Shown here: one piece after another, positions 49,202-61,059 of the stretch
Layout: the number at the start of each line of letters is the position of its first letter
How positions within the stretch are numbered: the first letter of the stretch is position 1
Assembly (NCBI GenBank): GCA_015680905.1
Contig: CM027384.1
Coordinates: 75,053,501-75,117,500, forward strand
Reading direction: 5' to 3'
Source of the DNA: Coptis chinensis
Lineage: Eukaryota; Streptophyta; Magnoliopsida; Ranunculales; Ranunculaceae
Length of the DNA: 64,000 nucleotides
Notes under the pieces: generated by a model
What the model saw: only the letters and a program-made list of their open reading frames with translations
Told to the model about the DNA's origin: nothing
The model's database searches: none
Position numbers and translations under genes: made by a program

Positions 49202-49920
49202 TATATATATATATATATTATAACAAATATCTCTTTATAATCTCTATCAGATGTATATGGCGTGCTTGAAGGAATGTCAACCATAACGTTTACCAAAGGA
49301 ATAAAGCAACTGAGAAATATTCACTTGAGGACTGAGAGGTCAACTTTCAATAATTTTGTTTTTTAATGAATATGAAAAACTTCTTACCTGTATCTATATA
49401 CTCACAAAACATTATCACCCATTGGGAAAAAAATGAGGATTACATTATGGGAAAATGGAGTGGACTTGGTTGACAAAGATATCATTACTGTGGATCAGCC
49501 CGTGGTCGTTGTAACATTGTTGACTGTTGATATCTATAATGGTGACTTCATTATTATGAATATAATTATCACTGTATATTACTATTTTATTCCTTCGCTT
49601 GGAATGAACTAATTTTTAAAATATTTCAGGTGTATACTATGTAAATTCGACAAGGGCGACAAGAATTTATTACAACTTGGAAATTCCTGAAATTAAACAT
49701 CTAATGAACAGGTAAAGTTCTCACACGTTCATATACTTTACATTACTCCAGTTAATAGAAATTTAACTTTCAATTTTTCAGTTCCAAGAACACAAAAATT
49801 GCACTGCTTGAAGGGTCATCATCTACTGATCGTATATCGACTAACCGACAACTCAAGAACAGGAAAACTCTTTCTGAAATTCTTAATTCATTGGATAGAG
49901 ACCCATTACACTTAATTTGA
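48622..49920 (+). pseudogene. RPA70-like gene, copy 2 (C-terminus missing)
   Basis: Exons are 48622-48771, 48863-49133, 49251-49338, 49438-49541, 49630-49711 and 49782-49920, all with sensible splice sites. They encode the first two OB folds of an RPA large-subunit relative: VSRKWSIG and FDMVLIDDQ, AIVPKKQ, FKWDTF, RITLWENG (DBD-B start) and LEGSSS near the end. An in-frame TAG near 48664 replaces a residue in the first exon. The last exon ends in TGA and the zinc-ribbon DBD-C seen in copy 1 is absent. It lies 660 bp before the Helitron 3' end. Copy 1 and copy 2 are clearly related but diverged. Confidence 0.78.
49165..49217. repeat. (AC)n then (AT)n microsatellite
   Basis: About 15 AC units followed by about 9 AT units within an intron of RPA-like copy 2. 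Confidence 0.92.
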
Positions 49921-50551
49921 CTCTCAAAGAACTAACATTCCATTGCATTATGTTAATCAAATTGAAGCCCGACGCCTGCCAAAGTTATGCATGTGGCGTT
50001 GGGTGCTAATAACATTTTCAGAATGGGGACCAATAACCAATATAAGAATTTAGTGTTGCAACTAGCTAGCATCCATTATTTCTTCCTTTTGTCGCCTCCA
50101 TACGGATGGTTCGAAAAAATCAACACTCCAACATTTGAATCATTCAATCTCTATACACATGAAATAAGATCCACATTATATTGAAAGCTTTTAAATTGTA
50201 ATTTTGTTACATAACCATCTTCCGGTAAGCTATTATTTACATATTCAATTTACTCCACATATTCACTCCAAATATTAACAGTGTCCAATGCATTTTATCT
50301 AATTGTTTCCAAATGTGATCGTTTCTAAATAAATAATTAAATTAATTAAGCTAGCTACAAATTCTTTCTCTGTCCAAGCTACCTACTTATTTAAACAAAA
50401 AAAAAAAAAAAAAAGCTGATAGTAGAGCATCATAATTAGAATCGAACAAAGAATACAACTAGCGTATTGAAGTGTTTTTTCCTTATTGAACTTTTTAATT
50501 TACTATTCTAATTTACATGCATTCATTCTTTTCCCCAATTTTTCTTTCCTA

Positions 50552-50581
50552 GCACGTGCAATGCACGTGCCCATTTACTAG
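50552..50581 (+). other. Helitron 3' terminus: hairpin and CTAG
   Basis: GCACGTGC, AAT, GCACGTGC forms a perfect stem (50552-50570), followed by CCATTTA and CTAG (50578-50581) next to T. A GC-rich hairpin a few bases before CTRR at an A/T target is the defining Helitron 3' end. Confidence 0.8.
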
Positions 50582-50639
50582 TGTTTATAAAGCAAATAAA
50601 TTTAGAGGTTATTTGTACCCAAATTGATGACCATACCTC

Positions 50640-52080
50640 ATACACTATGTTGTTATATGAACAATGATTGTTCATACTCCAAATATGTATTAACATTAAT
50701 TATTCATATTACAATAGGTGTTCTTACTAATTATACATTATGTTGATGTATGAACAATAATTGTGCATAGCTCATGTTGAAGTATGAACAATAAATATTC
50801 ATACATTGATTGTTCATAGCTCATGTTTTGAGGTATGAACAGTGTTGATGTATGAACAGTGATTGTTCATACCCAAAATATGTGTTCTTACTGATCATAC
50901 ATTATGTTGAGGTATGAACAATGATTGTTCATAGCTCATGTTGAGACATAAACAATGATTATTCATACAAACAGTGATTGTTTATAACTCATATTGAGAT
51001 ATCTAAATAGGTATGAACAATTATGAATATTAATTGTTCATAACTCATAGCTGAGGTCACCAAATAGGTATGAATAATTGTTCATACTCCAAATAGATGT
51101 TCTTATTAATCATACATTATGTTAAAGTATGAACAATGATTGTTCATAGCTCATGTTGAGGCATGAACAATGATTGTGCATAGCTCATGTTAAAGTATAA
51201 ACAATGATTGTTCGTACTATTGGGGTCCCACATGTGATGGTATGACTTGGTGGCATCGTCCACATGTGGGTTGGATGATATCATGGCATCATTCGTAAGG
51301 AGCTCGAGCAATTTGCATCCGTCGTTAGGAGCAAATACTACTGATAATTTGACATTGGAATGTCGGTTGGAACCAAAATTTTGCAAACGCATTGAAATTT
51401 CATAACACTATAAAACCAAAGTTAGGTTTTTGGGTAAAATAAGTATTTGAGATACACCAATTTTGAAAGCAACCAAAATTGAGAGAAAACCCTTGCAAAG
51501 AGATAAAATTTGTAAGGAGAGAGATTAGTGAAAAGAGATATAGTAAGACTTGAGATGAGTGATTGTAATCTTCATTCCCACACTTATAAAACGATTTGCT
51601 CTTGTGGAAGTAGGCATCATTAGTCAAACCACGTTATATCTTGTGTCTCATTGTGGTAAGTTATTATTTTATATTTTTATTGCTTGTTTGTGATAGTTAA
51701 TTCCATAGCTTAGGTTTGTGGTTATTAGTTGTAGTGAAAACTTAGATTTTTCGATTGGAGTTTAGAGTGTTCATATTCAAGCTATCTTAGTGGGAATCGA
51801 TTGATATCGTTTTTCCCAACACATACGAATAGTGATTATTCATAGCTCATGTTGAGGTATGAACAGTGATTGTGCACAGCTCATATTGAAGTATGAACAA
51901 TGATGAACAATTATTGTTCGTATGAATAGTGATTGTTCATATATAGCTTATGTTGAGGTATGAACAATCATTATTTATACATCAACATTGTTCATACCCC
52001 AAATAGGTATAAACAATTTTGATTATTCATATTCCACTAGGTGTTCTTACTGATCATATCTAAGTATGAACAATCACTAT
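50640..52080. repeat. Array of palindromic GAACAATGATTGTTC repeats
   Basis: Roughly 20 imperfect units of TATGAACAATGATTGTTCATA, GCTCATGTTGAGG and similar, spaced about 30-60 bp, on both sides of an inserted LTR. The core GAACAATnATTGTTC is self-complementary, so each unit can form a hairpin. No gene lies in it. Confidence 0.85.
51218..51821 (+). mobile_element. Solo LTR, probably copia, within the palindromic array
   Basis: TATTGGGGTCCCACATGTG at the left and TTTTTCCCAACA at the right fit a TGTTGGG...CCCAACA LTR with one decayed base. The flanks CGTAC and CATAC look like a 5-bp duplication with one change. The inside has the AACCACGTTATATCTTGTG motif found near the R region of copia LTRs and no coding sequence. 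The repeat array reads continuously when it is removed. Confidence 0.62.
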
Positions 52081-53017
52081 TTTGCGTTAGGAGTATACTT
52101 GACCTTTCATCTACGGAACTGTTTTTTATTTAACGTCAAGGGTATACTTGACCTTTCATCTATCCGGTCCTTGTAAGTGATTAAAAAAAAGGTGGTGTCG
52201 AGAGTTATTTTTTCGCCGTTTTGTCCATGAGAGTCACTCCCTGAGTATGTTTTGGGTAGAAGTTGCCTCACAAATTTACTTGGTAAACAAACACAACCTT
52301 GTATGTATATCTTTGAGAGTGAGTGGCGTTGGTATTAAAACCTCATTAGTTCATAAACATTGAAAGATTGCGTTCATGTAGCATATTAATTAAGACATTA
52401 TTGTAAACCAAGTACTTAAATTTCCCAGATTCTTCTTTGTGCAGTAGATTACAAGGTATATGGTTGTTTAGATGAATACTTTAAAGCATCCAATTGTCTA
52501 ATTAATTAGTTAGACCAAACGCATACACATTTCAATTATATTTTAGTAGAATTCCCCTTGTACCTTTTTATCATTTCCATCTTTATTTTAATATAACAGC
52601 TCGGTAAGGTGTAGAGTTAATGATCTATGAACTGCTTTTCTGAACTAAATCATGATTTTGACAAATTGTTTACTTCGTGATCTATCATCTATGTGAGCAG
52701 CATAGCAATCCAATATACCTTTTCAACACCAATAAATCAGTCTTTTCTGTAGAGCAAACAGCGAACCAAATTGAATTAGTTTCCCTAGAGTCCTGGACTA
52801 TCCCCTGACATTTACTGTCATGCTAGGCACAATACTAATTGGTGTTTACTTAAACAGTTCCCAAAAGTTACACATGAACCTAATACAAAAACCATTAAGT
52901 GTGGTCAGTTAACAACTCTAGCTCCCTGCTCCTACTAACCTGTGCAACAACTTCATCAACTTCTCCATTATACTTCAACAACTAGCATTCTAAGATCTAA
53001 ACTCTATATAGGCCCCT
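52081..53017. other. Upstream region of the CASP gene
   Basis: No coding sequence. A 20-bp direct repeat TATACTTGACCTTTCATCTA occurs near 52094 and 52150. It probably includes the CASP promoter. Confidence 0.5.
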
Positions 53018-53027
53018 CTATATAAGG
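53018..53027 (+). promoter_or_regulatory. TATA box of the CASP gene
   Basis: CTATATAAGG lies about 115 bp before the ATG at 53138, with another TATATA just upstream at 53005. This is a normal core-promoter layout. Confidence 0.6.
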
Positions 53028-53137
53028 TTCATCTATCTAACCTTTCACATTCAAAAGCTTTTAGTTTCTCTTAAAACTTCAGCGCCTTTCTTGTTTCCAT
53101 CATCTGTTACAAGTAATAAGTAATAACTATATCAACC

Positions 53138-54277
53138 ATGATGAAGAGTAGCGACTCAACAGTCATCAGTGTCAAAGAGACCAACACCGATACTAAAGCA
53201 AAGGCAGCAGCTAAGGGTGCTCCAATAGTTGCAACCAGTAAAGTTATTAAACATGAGAAGAGAGGATGGAAGAGAGGAGTTGCAATATTTGACTTCATTT
53301 TGAGGATTGTTGCAATTGCTGCTGCTCTTGCTGCCGCTACTGTCATGGGAACTACTGATCAAACACTCCCATTTGTTACTCAGTTCTTTCAGTTCAAAGC
53401 TAGCTACGATGATCTTCCTGCTTTTACGTAAGTGAGATATAAATAATTAAATATTGTACGTTCTTTACTAACATAGGAATTTTGGTTGTGTGTGTGTGCG
53501 TGTATGCATGTATGCAAGACCATCTATGAAAATCTGTAAAAAGAAGAAACTTCATAGACAGTCTTGAACAAAACTGCATGTATCTTACTTATATGAACTT
53601 CTGCAGGTTTTTTGTGGTCGCAAATGCAATAGTCACTGCTTACCTTGTCCTCTCTCTTCCTTTCTCAATAATTGGTATAGTTCGGCCACAAATAGTAGGT
53701 GCAAGGTTGCTTCTCCTCATCTTCGATACAGTAAGTATATATCATTTGAAATGCTTTTGTGCTTGAATATTAAACAAAAAATCTGAGAAGCACTAAGGTT
53801 AGCTTGACACTTGACAGTATGTTTTTGAGAACCGTTAACAATGAATCTCAAGTTACTGAGATTCACAGCAATGCTACTTGCTCATTCCTATGAAGTACAA
53901 ATCTACTCTTCAAAACAATTTCATATAATCCTATCAGGTATGGTTGTCGTCTACATCAGATATGGACTTTGAATAATAGAAGTGCCCCTAGACATAATTC
54001 AAATGACAGTATTTTCAGAACAGTTACCTATACGAGTAGTGATCCATACCATCCATGGCAGGTGATGATTGCAGTAAGCTCTGCCGCTTCCGCAGCTGCT
54101 GCTTCAATTGTCTACTTGGCACATAATGGGAATTCAACTGCAAACTGGATTGCCATTTGTCAACAATTCAATGATTTCTGTCAACGCATTAGTGGGGCCG
54201 TGGTGGTATCTTTTGTGGCCGCCGTTATTCTCATGTTGTTGGTTGTGATTTCTGCTTTGGTTCTCAGGAAGCACTGA
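53138..54277 (+). CDS. CASP: Casparian strip membrane domain protein (CASP), three exons
   Basis: Exons 53138-53427, 53607-53730 and 54062-54277 join in frame with GT-AG borders to 209 codons plus stop. Four membrane segments are visible: about residues 50-70, 98-120, 139-158 and 183-206. The first outer loop, [20 protein letters not shown], is the signature that separates true CASPs from other CASP-like proteins. The second outer loop holds two Cys (ICQQF, FCQR), and YLAHNGNS follows the third segment. CASPs form the endodermal membrane scaffold that guides lignin to the Casparian strip. Length and three-exon layout are usual. The first of two adjacent ATGs is used. No defects are seen. Confidence 0.93.
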
Positions 54278-54579
54278 CGATAGGATATGCACACGCCATC
54301 TGAGATGTGACAGATTGTTTCTTGAGTGATATTTTCCTGTTGTTGTTGTTTTTTTTTTTATGATTATGGTGTAATTTCAATGTATTGGTGTATATGTGTA
54401 CTAGTATTTGGGGTATTTTAATTTGTCAACTGTCAGGAGGGTAAAATGAGCAAAAATGATTTTATCGGTGTCCATTTCATACTCTTGCTGCTCAGGGTAA
54501 TTGGGTTTAGAACTTAATGTAATGTAATATATTCCAAGGACTTATCACTTATGTCAAGTGCTAACGAGGATGATGTTCT
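54278..54579 (+). other. 3' flank of the CASP gene
   Basis: Probable 3' UTR and polyadenylation region, T-rich, ending at the copia insertion. The retroelement lies about 300 bp after the stop codon. Confidence 0.5.
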
Positions 54580-55245
54580 TGTTGTAAGCGGATAAAGAAA
54601 ACAATAAAAGAGACAAGGACAGAATAAAAGGTAATAACCAAGGCGCAGATTAGGCTGTCCTTAAAGAAAGATTTCGCCCCTTCCAATAGTGCAGAAAGGT
54701 CACCCCTTCCAATAGTGGAAAAAGGCAACAATGGCGTCTTCCTCACAGGATTCAATGGTTAAGGAAGATGGGGTTCTGTTTCTCTGTAGGGTTGGTTAAG
54801 GAAGATGGGGTTCTGTTTCTCTGTAGGGTGGGGTGAAGTGGGGTTCTGTTTCTCTGTAGGGTGGGGTGAAGTGGTATACACGGATGGGGTTCTGTTTCTC
54901 TGCACAAGTTCTGTCTCTCTCTCTACGTCTGTAATGGCAATTGGTAAGCCACTACCCACTAGACAGTAAGCCCAAGTCCAAACCCGACCCGACGCGACTC
55001 GGTGCGGGGCAGGCGGGCGCGCGTGTGTGGCTTTGGGTGAGTCCTCCCTCCTAACACAAAAGCTTTTGTACCCTAAAGGCACGCCCTTATGGTAGAGGAA
55101 TTCCTCATATACCTCACTTGCTAGTGGTGGTTCACCAATGTGGGACTAAACACAATGCACTAAAGTGGAGAGAACACACATAGTTCATCTCCTCCACTTT
55201 GCACACACACACAAGTATTTTGAAATACTCTTGGAGATTCCAACA
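54580..55245 (-). mobile_element. 3' LTR of the copia element
   Basis: Matches 59847-60512 along most of its length. It differs by four tandem copies of a unit around GGTTCTGTTTCTCTGTAGGG (54768-54905), where the other LTR has a single copy near 60125. The other LTR in turn has about 120 bp (60020-60120) absent here. Confidence 0.9.
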
Positions 55246-55254
55246 ATCCCCCAC
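55246..55254 (-). other. Polypurine tract of the copia element
   Basis: On the minus strand GTGGGGGAT directly precedes the 3' LTR. A similar AGTGGGGGAC lies about 25 bp further upstream (55273-55282). Confidence 0.75.
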
Positions 55255-55882
55255 TATTTCAAAATACTAATAGTCCCCCACTAATTTGGAATAGGATATT
55301 ATAAAAGAAAAGGGTTAACGAAATGCCAGAGAGAATCGAAAAAACAATGCATAAGATACTGGTGCTTTTCGGGCTTGAACCAGTCATAGGATAACATGTT
55401 TTATAATACGTGAAAGTGGTGGATTAAAAAATCTTTGAACCAGCATTCCCTTGTAGTAAAATAGAGCACATGCACCCACATTGTTCTTTCATTATATGTC
55501 TGTTCTGCGGTGTTGTGCTTTTTGGCCCTCAAGGCTACTGTGTTCCATGAATGCTCTAGAGTACTTGCCTGAATACTCATAAAAACAGACCCAGTTCTAC
55601 ATTCACGTAGGTGGATATCCATCAAGTGTACATTGCAGTTAAAATACACTATTTCAAAAAATAATGGACTATGGATTCCAATAAGAGTAAAATAACTCAT
55701 CCTTTCTCATTGCAATTCAAGTTATACAAAGTATACAAAAATGCTATCTAGTCATAGGGTGGGACGTCTCAAAGGAAGACAATAGCATACCAGAGCGACG
55801 AGGTGACTTGTTTTTCCCTTTGAACCTACTTCATGGGATCTCCAATCACATAGGTGGGGTTGCCGTCAGTGTCGCCCTCTAT

Positions 55883-58800
55883 CTAAGGCAAAAGTCCCAT
55901 CCCCCTCGACATTTCAACCACTTGTCTCCTGTTAAGCGGTTTTGTCAGAGGATCGGCCAAATTTAACTCTGACCTCACATAATCTAGAGCCACAACTCTA
56001 GATTCCAGCAGCTGCTTTATAGACTGTAGTCTCAGACGGATATGCCTACTTTTCCCATTATACAATTTGCTCTTTGCCTTTGCTATTGCGGCCTGATAGT
56101 CACAATGCATAGGTATAGCTGGAGGCGGTTTTGTACCAATAGGAAGATCTGCCAAGAGGTTTCTAAGCCACTCAGCCTCAGCACTTGCTTTATCTAAAGC
56201 AATAAGCTCGGACTCCATGGTTGAATGAGCTATCAAAGTCTGCTTAGAAGATTTCCAAGCGACTGCACCTCCACCAATGGTGAAAATATAACCACTAGTG
56301 GACTTGATATCATGAGAATCAGATATCCAGTTTGCATCACAATAACCCTCTATCACAGGTGGAATTTGTCTAAAATGTATGCCGTAATCCATTGTTCCTC
56401 TCAAGTACTTGGCTAGTCTCTCTAATGCACTCCAATGTTCCTGGCTAGGACAATGAGTGTATCTGCTTAACCTGCTAACTACATAAGCAATGTCAGGTCT
56501 AGTGCAATTCATCAAGTACATGAGACTACCAATAATTTGGGCATATCTAGACTGAAGGACACTATGTTGATCATTTTTTTAAGTTCACTAGTTGCCTCAT
56601 AAGGTGTCGACACAGGCTTACTAGCATAAAAGTTAAACTTCTTCAAAAACTTCTCAACATAATGCTCTTGTGAAAGCGTATAGTCATCACTATTTCTGAT
56701 AATTTTGATTCCAAGAATCACATCAGCTTCTCCCAAATCCTTCATTTCAAATTGGGAGGATAAAAACATCTTGGTGTTTCTCACAACATCAAGGCTATGA
56801 CTCATTATTAACATGTCATCCACATATAGACAGATAATCACATATGTATTCACATCAAAAGATTTAAAGTAAATACATTTATCAGCATCATTTATGTGAT
56901 ATCCATTAGACATCATGACACTGTCAAACTTTTCATGCCATTGTTTTGGCACTTGTTTCAACCAATATAAAGACTTAACCAATTTGCATACTTTTTGCTC
57001 ATTCCCTGGTACTATAGTACCCTTAGGCTACATCATATATATTTCTTCATCAAGATCACCATTCAAAAATGCAGTTTTTACATCCATTTGATGAATAAAT
57101 AAATTATGAATAGCAACGAGAGCCATTAGAACTCTTATAGAAGAAATCCTAATTACATGAGCATAAGTATCAAATAGTCAATGCCTTTTTTCTAGGGGAA
57201 TCCCTTGACTACTAGTCTAGCCTTGTATTTCTCAATGGAACCATCTAGCTTCAGTTTCTTTTTAAAGATCCACTTGTAACGTATAGGTTTCGCCCCAGGA
57301 GGTAGATCAACTATCTCCCATGTGTGATTAGCTATAATCGAATCTAGTTCTGAGTTTATAGCATCCTTCCAAAAAGGTGCATCTCGAGAACTGATTGCTT
57401 CATTATACGTCACAGGATCATCATCAAGAAGAAACGTGTAAAAGTCATCACCAAAATTGGTGGATTTTCTATCTCTTTTACTCTTTCGAATTTCTTGTTC
57501 AGAAATTTCAGGATTTGTTAATTGTTGTTCACTAGGAGCAACCAACCTCTCGATGCCAATTTTCAAAGGAAACAAATTCTCAAAGAAATCAACATTTTTA
57601 CTCTCTATAATAGTGTTAGCATCGACAAGGTTATTATCAAATTTTACTACTAAAAATCTATATGCGGCACTATTATGAGCATAACCAATGAACATACAAT
57701 CAACAGTTCTAGGTCCCAATTTTCTCTTTTTAGGTTCGTTTACTAGAACCTTTGCAAGACACCCCCACATTTTGAAGTATTTCAGGTTAGGTACATGACC
57801 TTTCCATAATTCATATGGTGTCTTATTCCCTGTTTTCTTGTTGGGCATCCTATTATGTATATGGCAAGCAGATAGGATTGCTTCCCCCCACAAGTTTAGG
57901 GAAGCTCCATAACTTACAAGCATAGCATTCATCATCTCTTTTAGTGTTCTGTTTTTTCCGTTCGGCTACTCCATTTATTTCGGGGAGAGTATGGTGGAGT
58001 AGTCTCATGAATAATGTCATTCTTGTCACAAAAGTCCCGGAAGGGGTTAGACTCATATTCTCCACCCCTATCGGACCAAGTTTTTAATCTTCTGATTAAA
58101 ATTTGGTTTTCAACTTGACTTTATACTTGAGAAACATCTCACCTGCCTCATGCTTGTTTCTAAGTAAATATACCATGGTGTACCTAGAGAAGTCATCTAT
58201 GAATGTAATATAATAAAACTTCCCCCTCTAGACATGGTACTTCGAATTCACCCAAACTGTATGAATAAGAGTTAATAATCCAGTTTTATCTCTAGAAACA
58301 GTTCTGCAGGGTTTCTTTGTTGCTTTAGTCTCAGCACATATCTCACATTTATCATTAGAAAAATCAGAAATATCAGACAATAAACCACATGCTTTCATTC
58401 TTTTCATATACTGAACATTCACATGTCCTACTCTACCATGCCATATATTAAAAGAGTCAAGCAAGTAAGCAGAAGCAGATTCATCTTTATTAATAATAAT
58501 GTTATCAAGTACATTCAACATGAAAAGACCACTGTTATTACAATAACCTTTCCCAACAAAACCCTCATTCTTCGTCAGAACGAACTTGTCACTCTCAAAA
58601 GTCACCTTGGCCTTGACTTTTCCCGATGGGACCGAAATCAGATTCGGCGAATCTCGGGAACATGAAGAACATTACTAAGTGAAAGGGTTTTCCCGAAGTT
58701 AACCGGAAGAATCTTGCATGTTCCCTCAACAGAACGGACCTTGAGTCACCCATATAGACCTTTTCATCTTTCACTAGTATGTAGTCTGAGAAGGCTTCAA

Positions 58801-59827
58801 CATCACCACAGACGTGGCGGGTGGCACCAGAATCTAGTACCCAGTTTTTCTTCCCAGTGGCCATGAACACTTGTGACACCACAGCAGCAATAATATCATC
58901 TCCCTCAACTATATTAGCATTGGGAGGATCATCAGTGTCTTTCTTGTGCCTGCACTGAAAAACCCTATGTCCAGGTTTACCACAAACATAACAATTTCCA
59001 TTGCCAGTACCACTCCTTTTAAAAGAAGTGTCTTTGACCTTGAAATTCTTATTTTTGTTGTACTTCTGCTTTTTAGAGGTTTTGTTAGATTTGCTAGGAT
59101 TACCTTCAATGATGTTGGATTTAGAATGGAATTCCTTAGACAACACATCATCCCGAGTCTTGTTCTTTTCCTCTATGTGAATGTGTATGATCACATTCTC
59201 AAGAGTCATCTGCTTGCACTTATGCTTCATACTATTTTTATAGTGTTTCCAAGACTCGGGGAGTTTCTCAATCAAACATCCAGCAATAAAGGTTTCGGGT
59301 AAATCAATACCTTCAGTTTTCAAATCATTAATCAGCACATGAAAATCATGGATTTGAGACGTTACATCTCTATCCTCTCTCATCTGGAACTTTAAAAAAG
59401 TCCCGATAGCATATTTCTGAGTACCAGCATCCTCTATTATGTATTTCTTGTTCAAACTCTCCCATTTATCATGTGCATTCTTATTTGAACAATAAATATC
59501 AAAAATTTCATTGGACAAGGTACTCAAAATAGCATGTCAACATACCTTATTCCCATTGAGCCAAGCAGCTTGATTTCTTTCGAAATCATTAGAACCCTCC
59601 ACGGGTTTTATATCAGTGAGATACTTTGCATAGTTGAGTACATCTAGGGATGTGAATACCCTTTCTCTCCATCGCTTGAAGTGTGAACCGTTGAAGGATT
59701 CAATCTTTGACACATTGGGTAAGTTGCAAGCATCCAATAGAGGTGCAACATCTCTCATAGTCGAAGTAACTTCCATGACTCCAGAATTGGTTTCTTTGAT
59801 CGGCGTGGTGTCAACAGGTGTAGACAT
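55883..59827 (-). pseudogene. Copia gag-pol, frameshifted
   Basis: In minus-strand order: gag from ATG 59827 (MSTPVDTTP) with an early stop near 59537, zinc knuckle CYVCGKPGHRVFQC (about 58985), protease WVLDSGATRHVCG (about 58830), GAG-pre-integrase WHGRVGHVNVQYM (about 58430) and integrase (about 58250-57790, frameshifted near 57960 and 58060). A C-terminal integrase part has WGCLAKV...FIGYA. The reverse transcriptase has KYKARLVVKGF (57195), a broken stretch 57185-56985, and the catalytic YVDDML (about 56815). RNase H runs from [15 protein letters not shown] through [15 protein letters not shown] to LADPLTKPL (about 55920). The order PR-INT-RT-RH defines copia. At least five breaks make it inactive. 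Confidence 0.9.
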
Positions 59828-59846
59828 CTTGTTCTTTCCTTAAGAT

Positions 59847-60512
59847 TGTTGTAAGCGGATAAAGAAAACAATAAAAGAGACAAGGACATAATAAAAGGTA
59901 ATAACCAAGGCGCGGATTAGGCTGTCCTTAAAGAAAGATTTCGCCCCTTCCAATAGTGCAGAAAGGCAATAGTGGCGTCTTCCTCACAGGCTTCAATGTT
60001 GGCGTCTTCCTCACAGGATTCAATGGTTAACAGCAGCCTGACTTTGCACTAAAACAGACTACCCTCTAGAACAGTAATATAATTATCTCTGGCAGCTGAC
60101 AGGGAGAAGAGAAGAAGAATAAGATGGGGTTCTGTTTCTCTGTAGGGTGGGGTGAAGGTCTGGTATACACGCACGAGTTCACAAACAGCTAAGGAAGGAA
60201 GTTTAGGCAATTGGTAAGCCACTACCCACTAGACAGTAAGCCCAAGCCCGAACCTAACGCGACTCGGTGCGGGGCGGGCGGGTGCGCGCGTGTGTGGCTT
60301 TGGGTGAGTCCTCCCTCCTAACACAAAAGCCTTTGTACCCTAAGGGCACGCCCTTATAGTATAGGAATTCCTCATATACCTCACTTGCTAGTGGTGGTTC
60401 ACCAATGTGGGGCTAAACACAATGCATTAAAGTGGATAGAACACACATAGTTCATCTCCTCCACTTTACACACACACACAAGTATTTTGAAATACTCTTG
60501 GAGATTCCAACA
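59847..60512 (-). mobile_element. 5' LTR of the copia element
   Basis: On the minus strand it starts TGTTGGAATCTCCAAGAGT and ends CGCTTACAACA. It is followed after 19 bases by the gag ATG. It has a CA-repeat (about 60467-60480) and an inverted AGTATTTTGAAATACT near its start. Confidence 0.9.
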
Positions 60513-61059
60513 ATTCTCACACCTGAATACTATTCCAATATAAAAGTTTCTTGTCTCACAAATTACCCGTCACATTTTTCAACAAATTCAAAAAATATCT
60601 GGCACGACTGGCCGTTAATTTCCCATGAAACTTCAATTGGGATTGGTAGAGACATTGCAGATCATTATTGTCAGTATCAAACTGCAACTCCAGAAACAAC
60701 TCGATTTCAGAAATCGAGCTGGCTAACACGAGTTGTGAAAGGAAGCACACAACTAAAGAGAATTAAAACAAGATGAATGCAGAGAATCAAATTAGTTCGT
60801 TGCAGTGAAGAGCAACACGCCATTTTCCTACTTCGAAATCCACTCTTGAGTCTTGAGCTAACTCTTCTTCAAAATCATGGACAAGTAAACGAAAGATCAA
60901 GGGAGAGTGATAGTGCAACAGTTTTGACAGACAATTCTCAGCCCTGTTGTAACCTAGATAAACCATTATCATCATATTCCTTGCCCATGGTTGCTGAGGA
61001 AGCAATACAAAGAGAACCATCATGAGCTTGAGCAAATGAACCCAGTAAGGTGTGCCAGG
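60513..61059. other. Unassigned sequence between copia and MITE
   Basis: Minus-strand frames at 60787-61186 have gene-like composition (GSFAQAHDGSLCIASS) but match no family I know. They could be an old gene fragment interrupted by the MITE at 61060. Confidence 0.35.

Larger units (their letters stand above)
54580..60512 (-). mobile_element. Full-length copia retrotransposon, disabled
   Basis: Two 666-bp direct LTRs (54580-55245, 59847-60512) enclose a minus-strand gag-pol. Ends are TG...CA (TGTTG/CAACA). Flanks GTTCT (54575-54579) and ATTCT (60513-60517) look like a target duplication with one change. A polypurine tract precedes the 3' LTR. The interior has frameshifts and stops. No usual primer-binding site lies after the 5' LTR. 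Confidence 0.9.

Noticed and set aside
43429-49920. RPA-like segments as an ordinary tandem gene pair
   Set aside because: The first is only an exon-and-a-bit with internal loss, separated by other genes' exons, which fits rearranged Helitron cargo better.
50640-52080. Regular repeats and spacers as a possible CRISPR array
   Set aside because: Units are degenerate, spacers are not uniform, no cas genes are present, and the DNA is plant nuclear.
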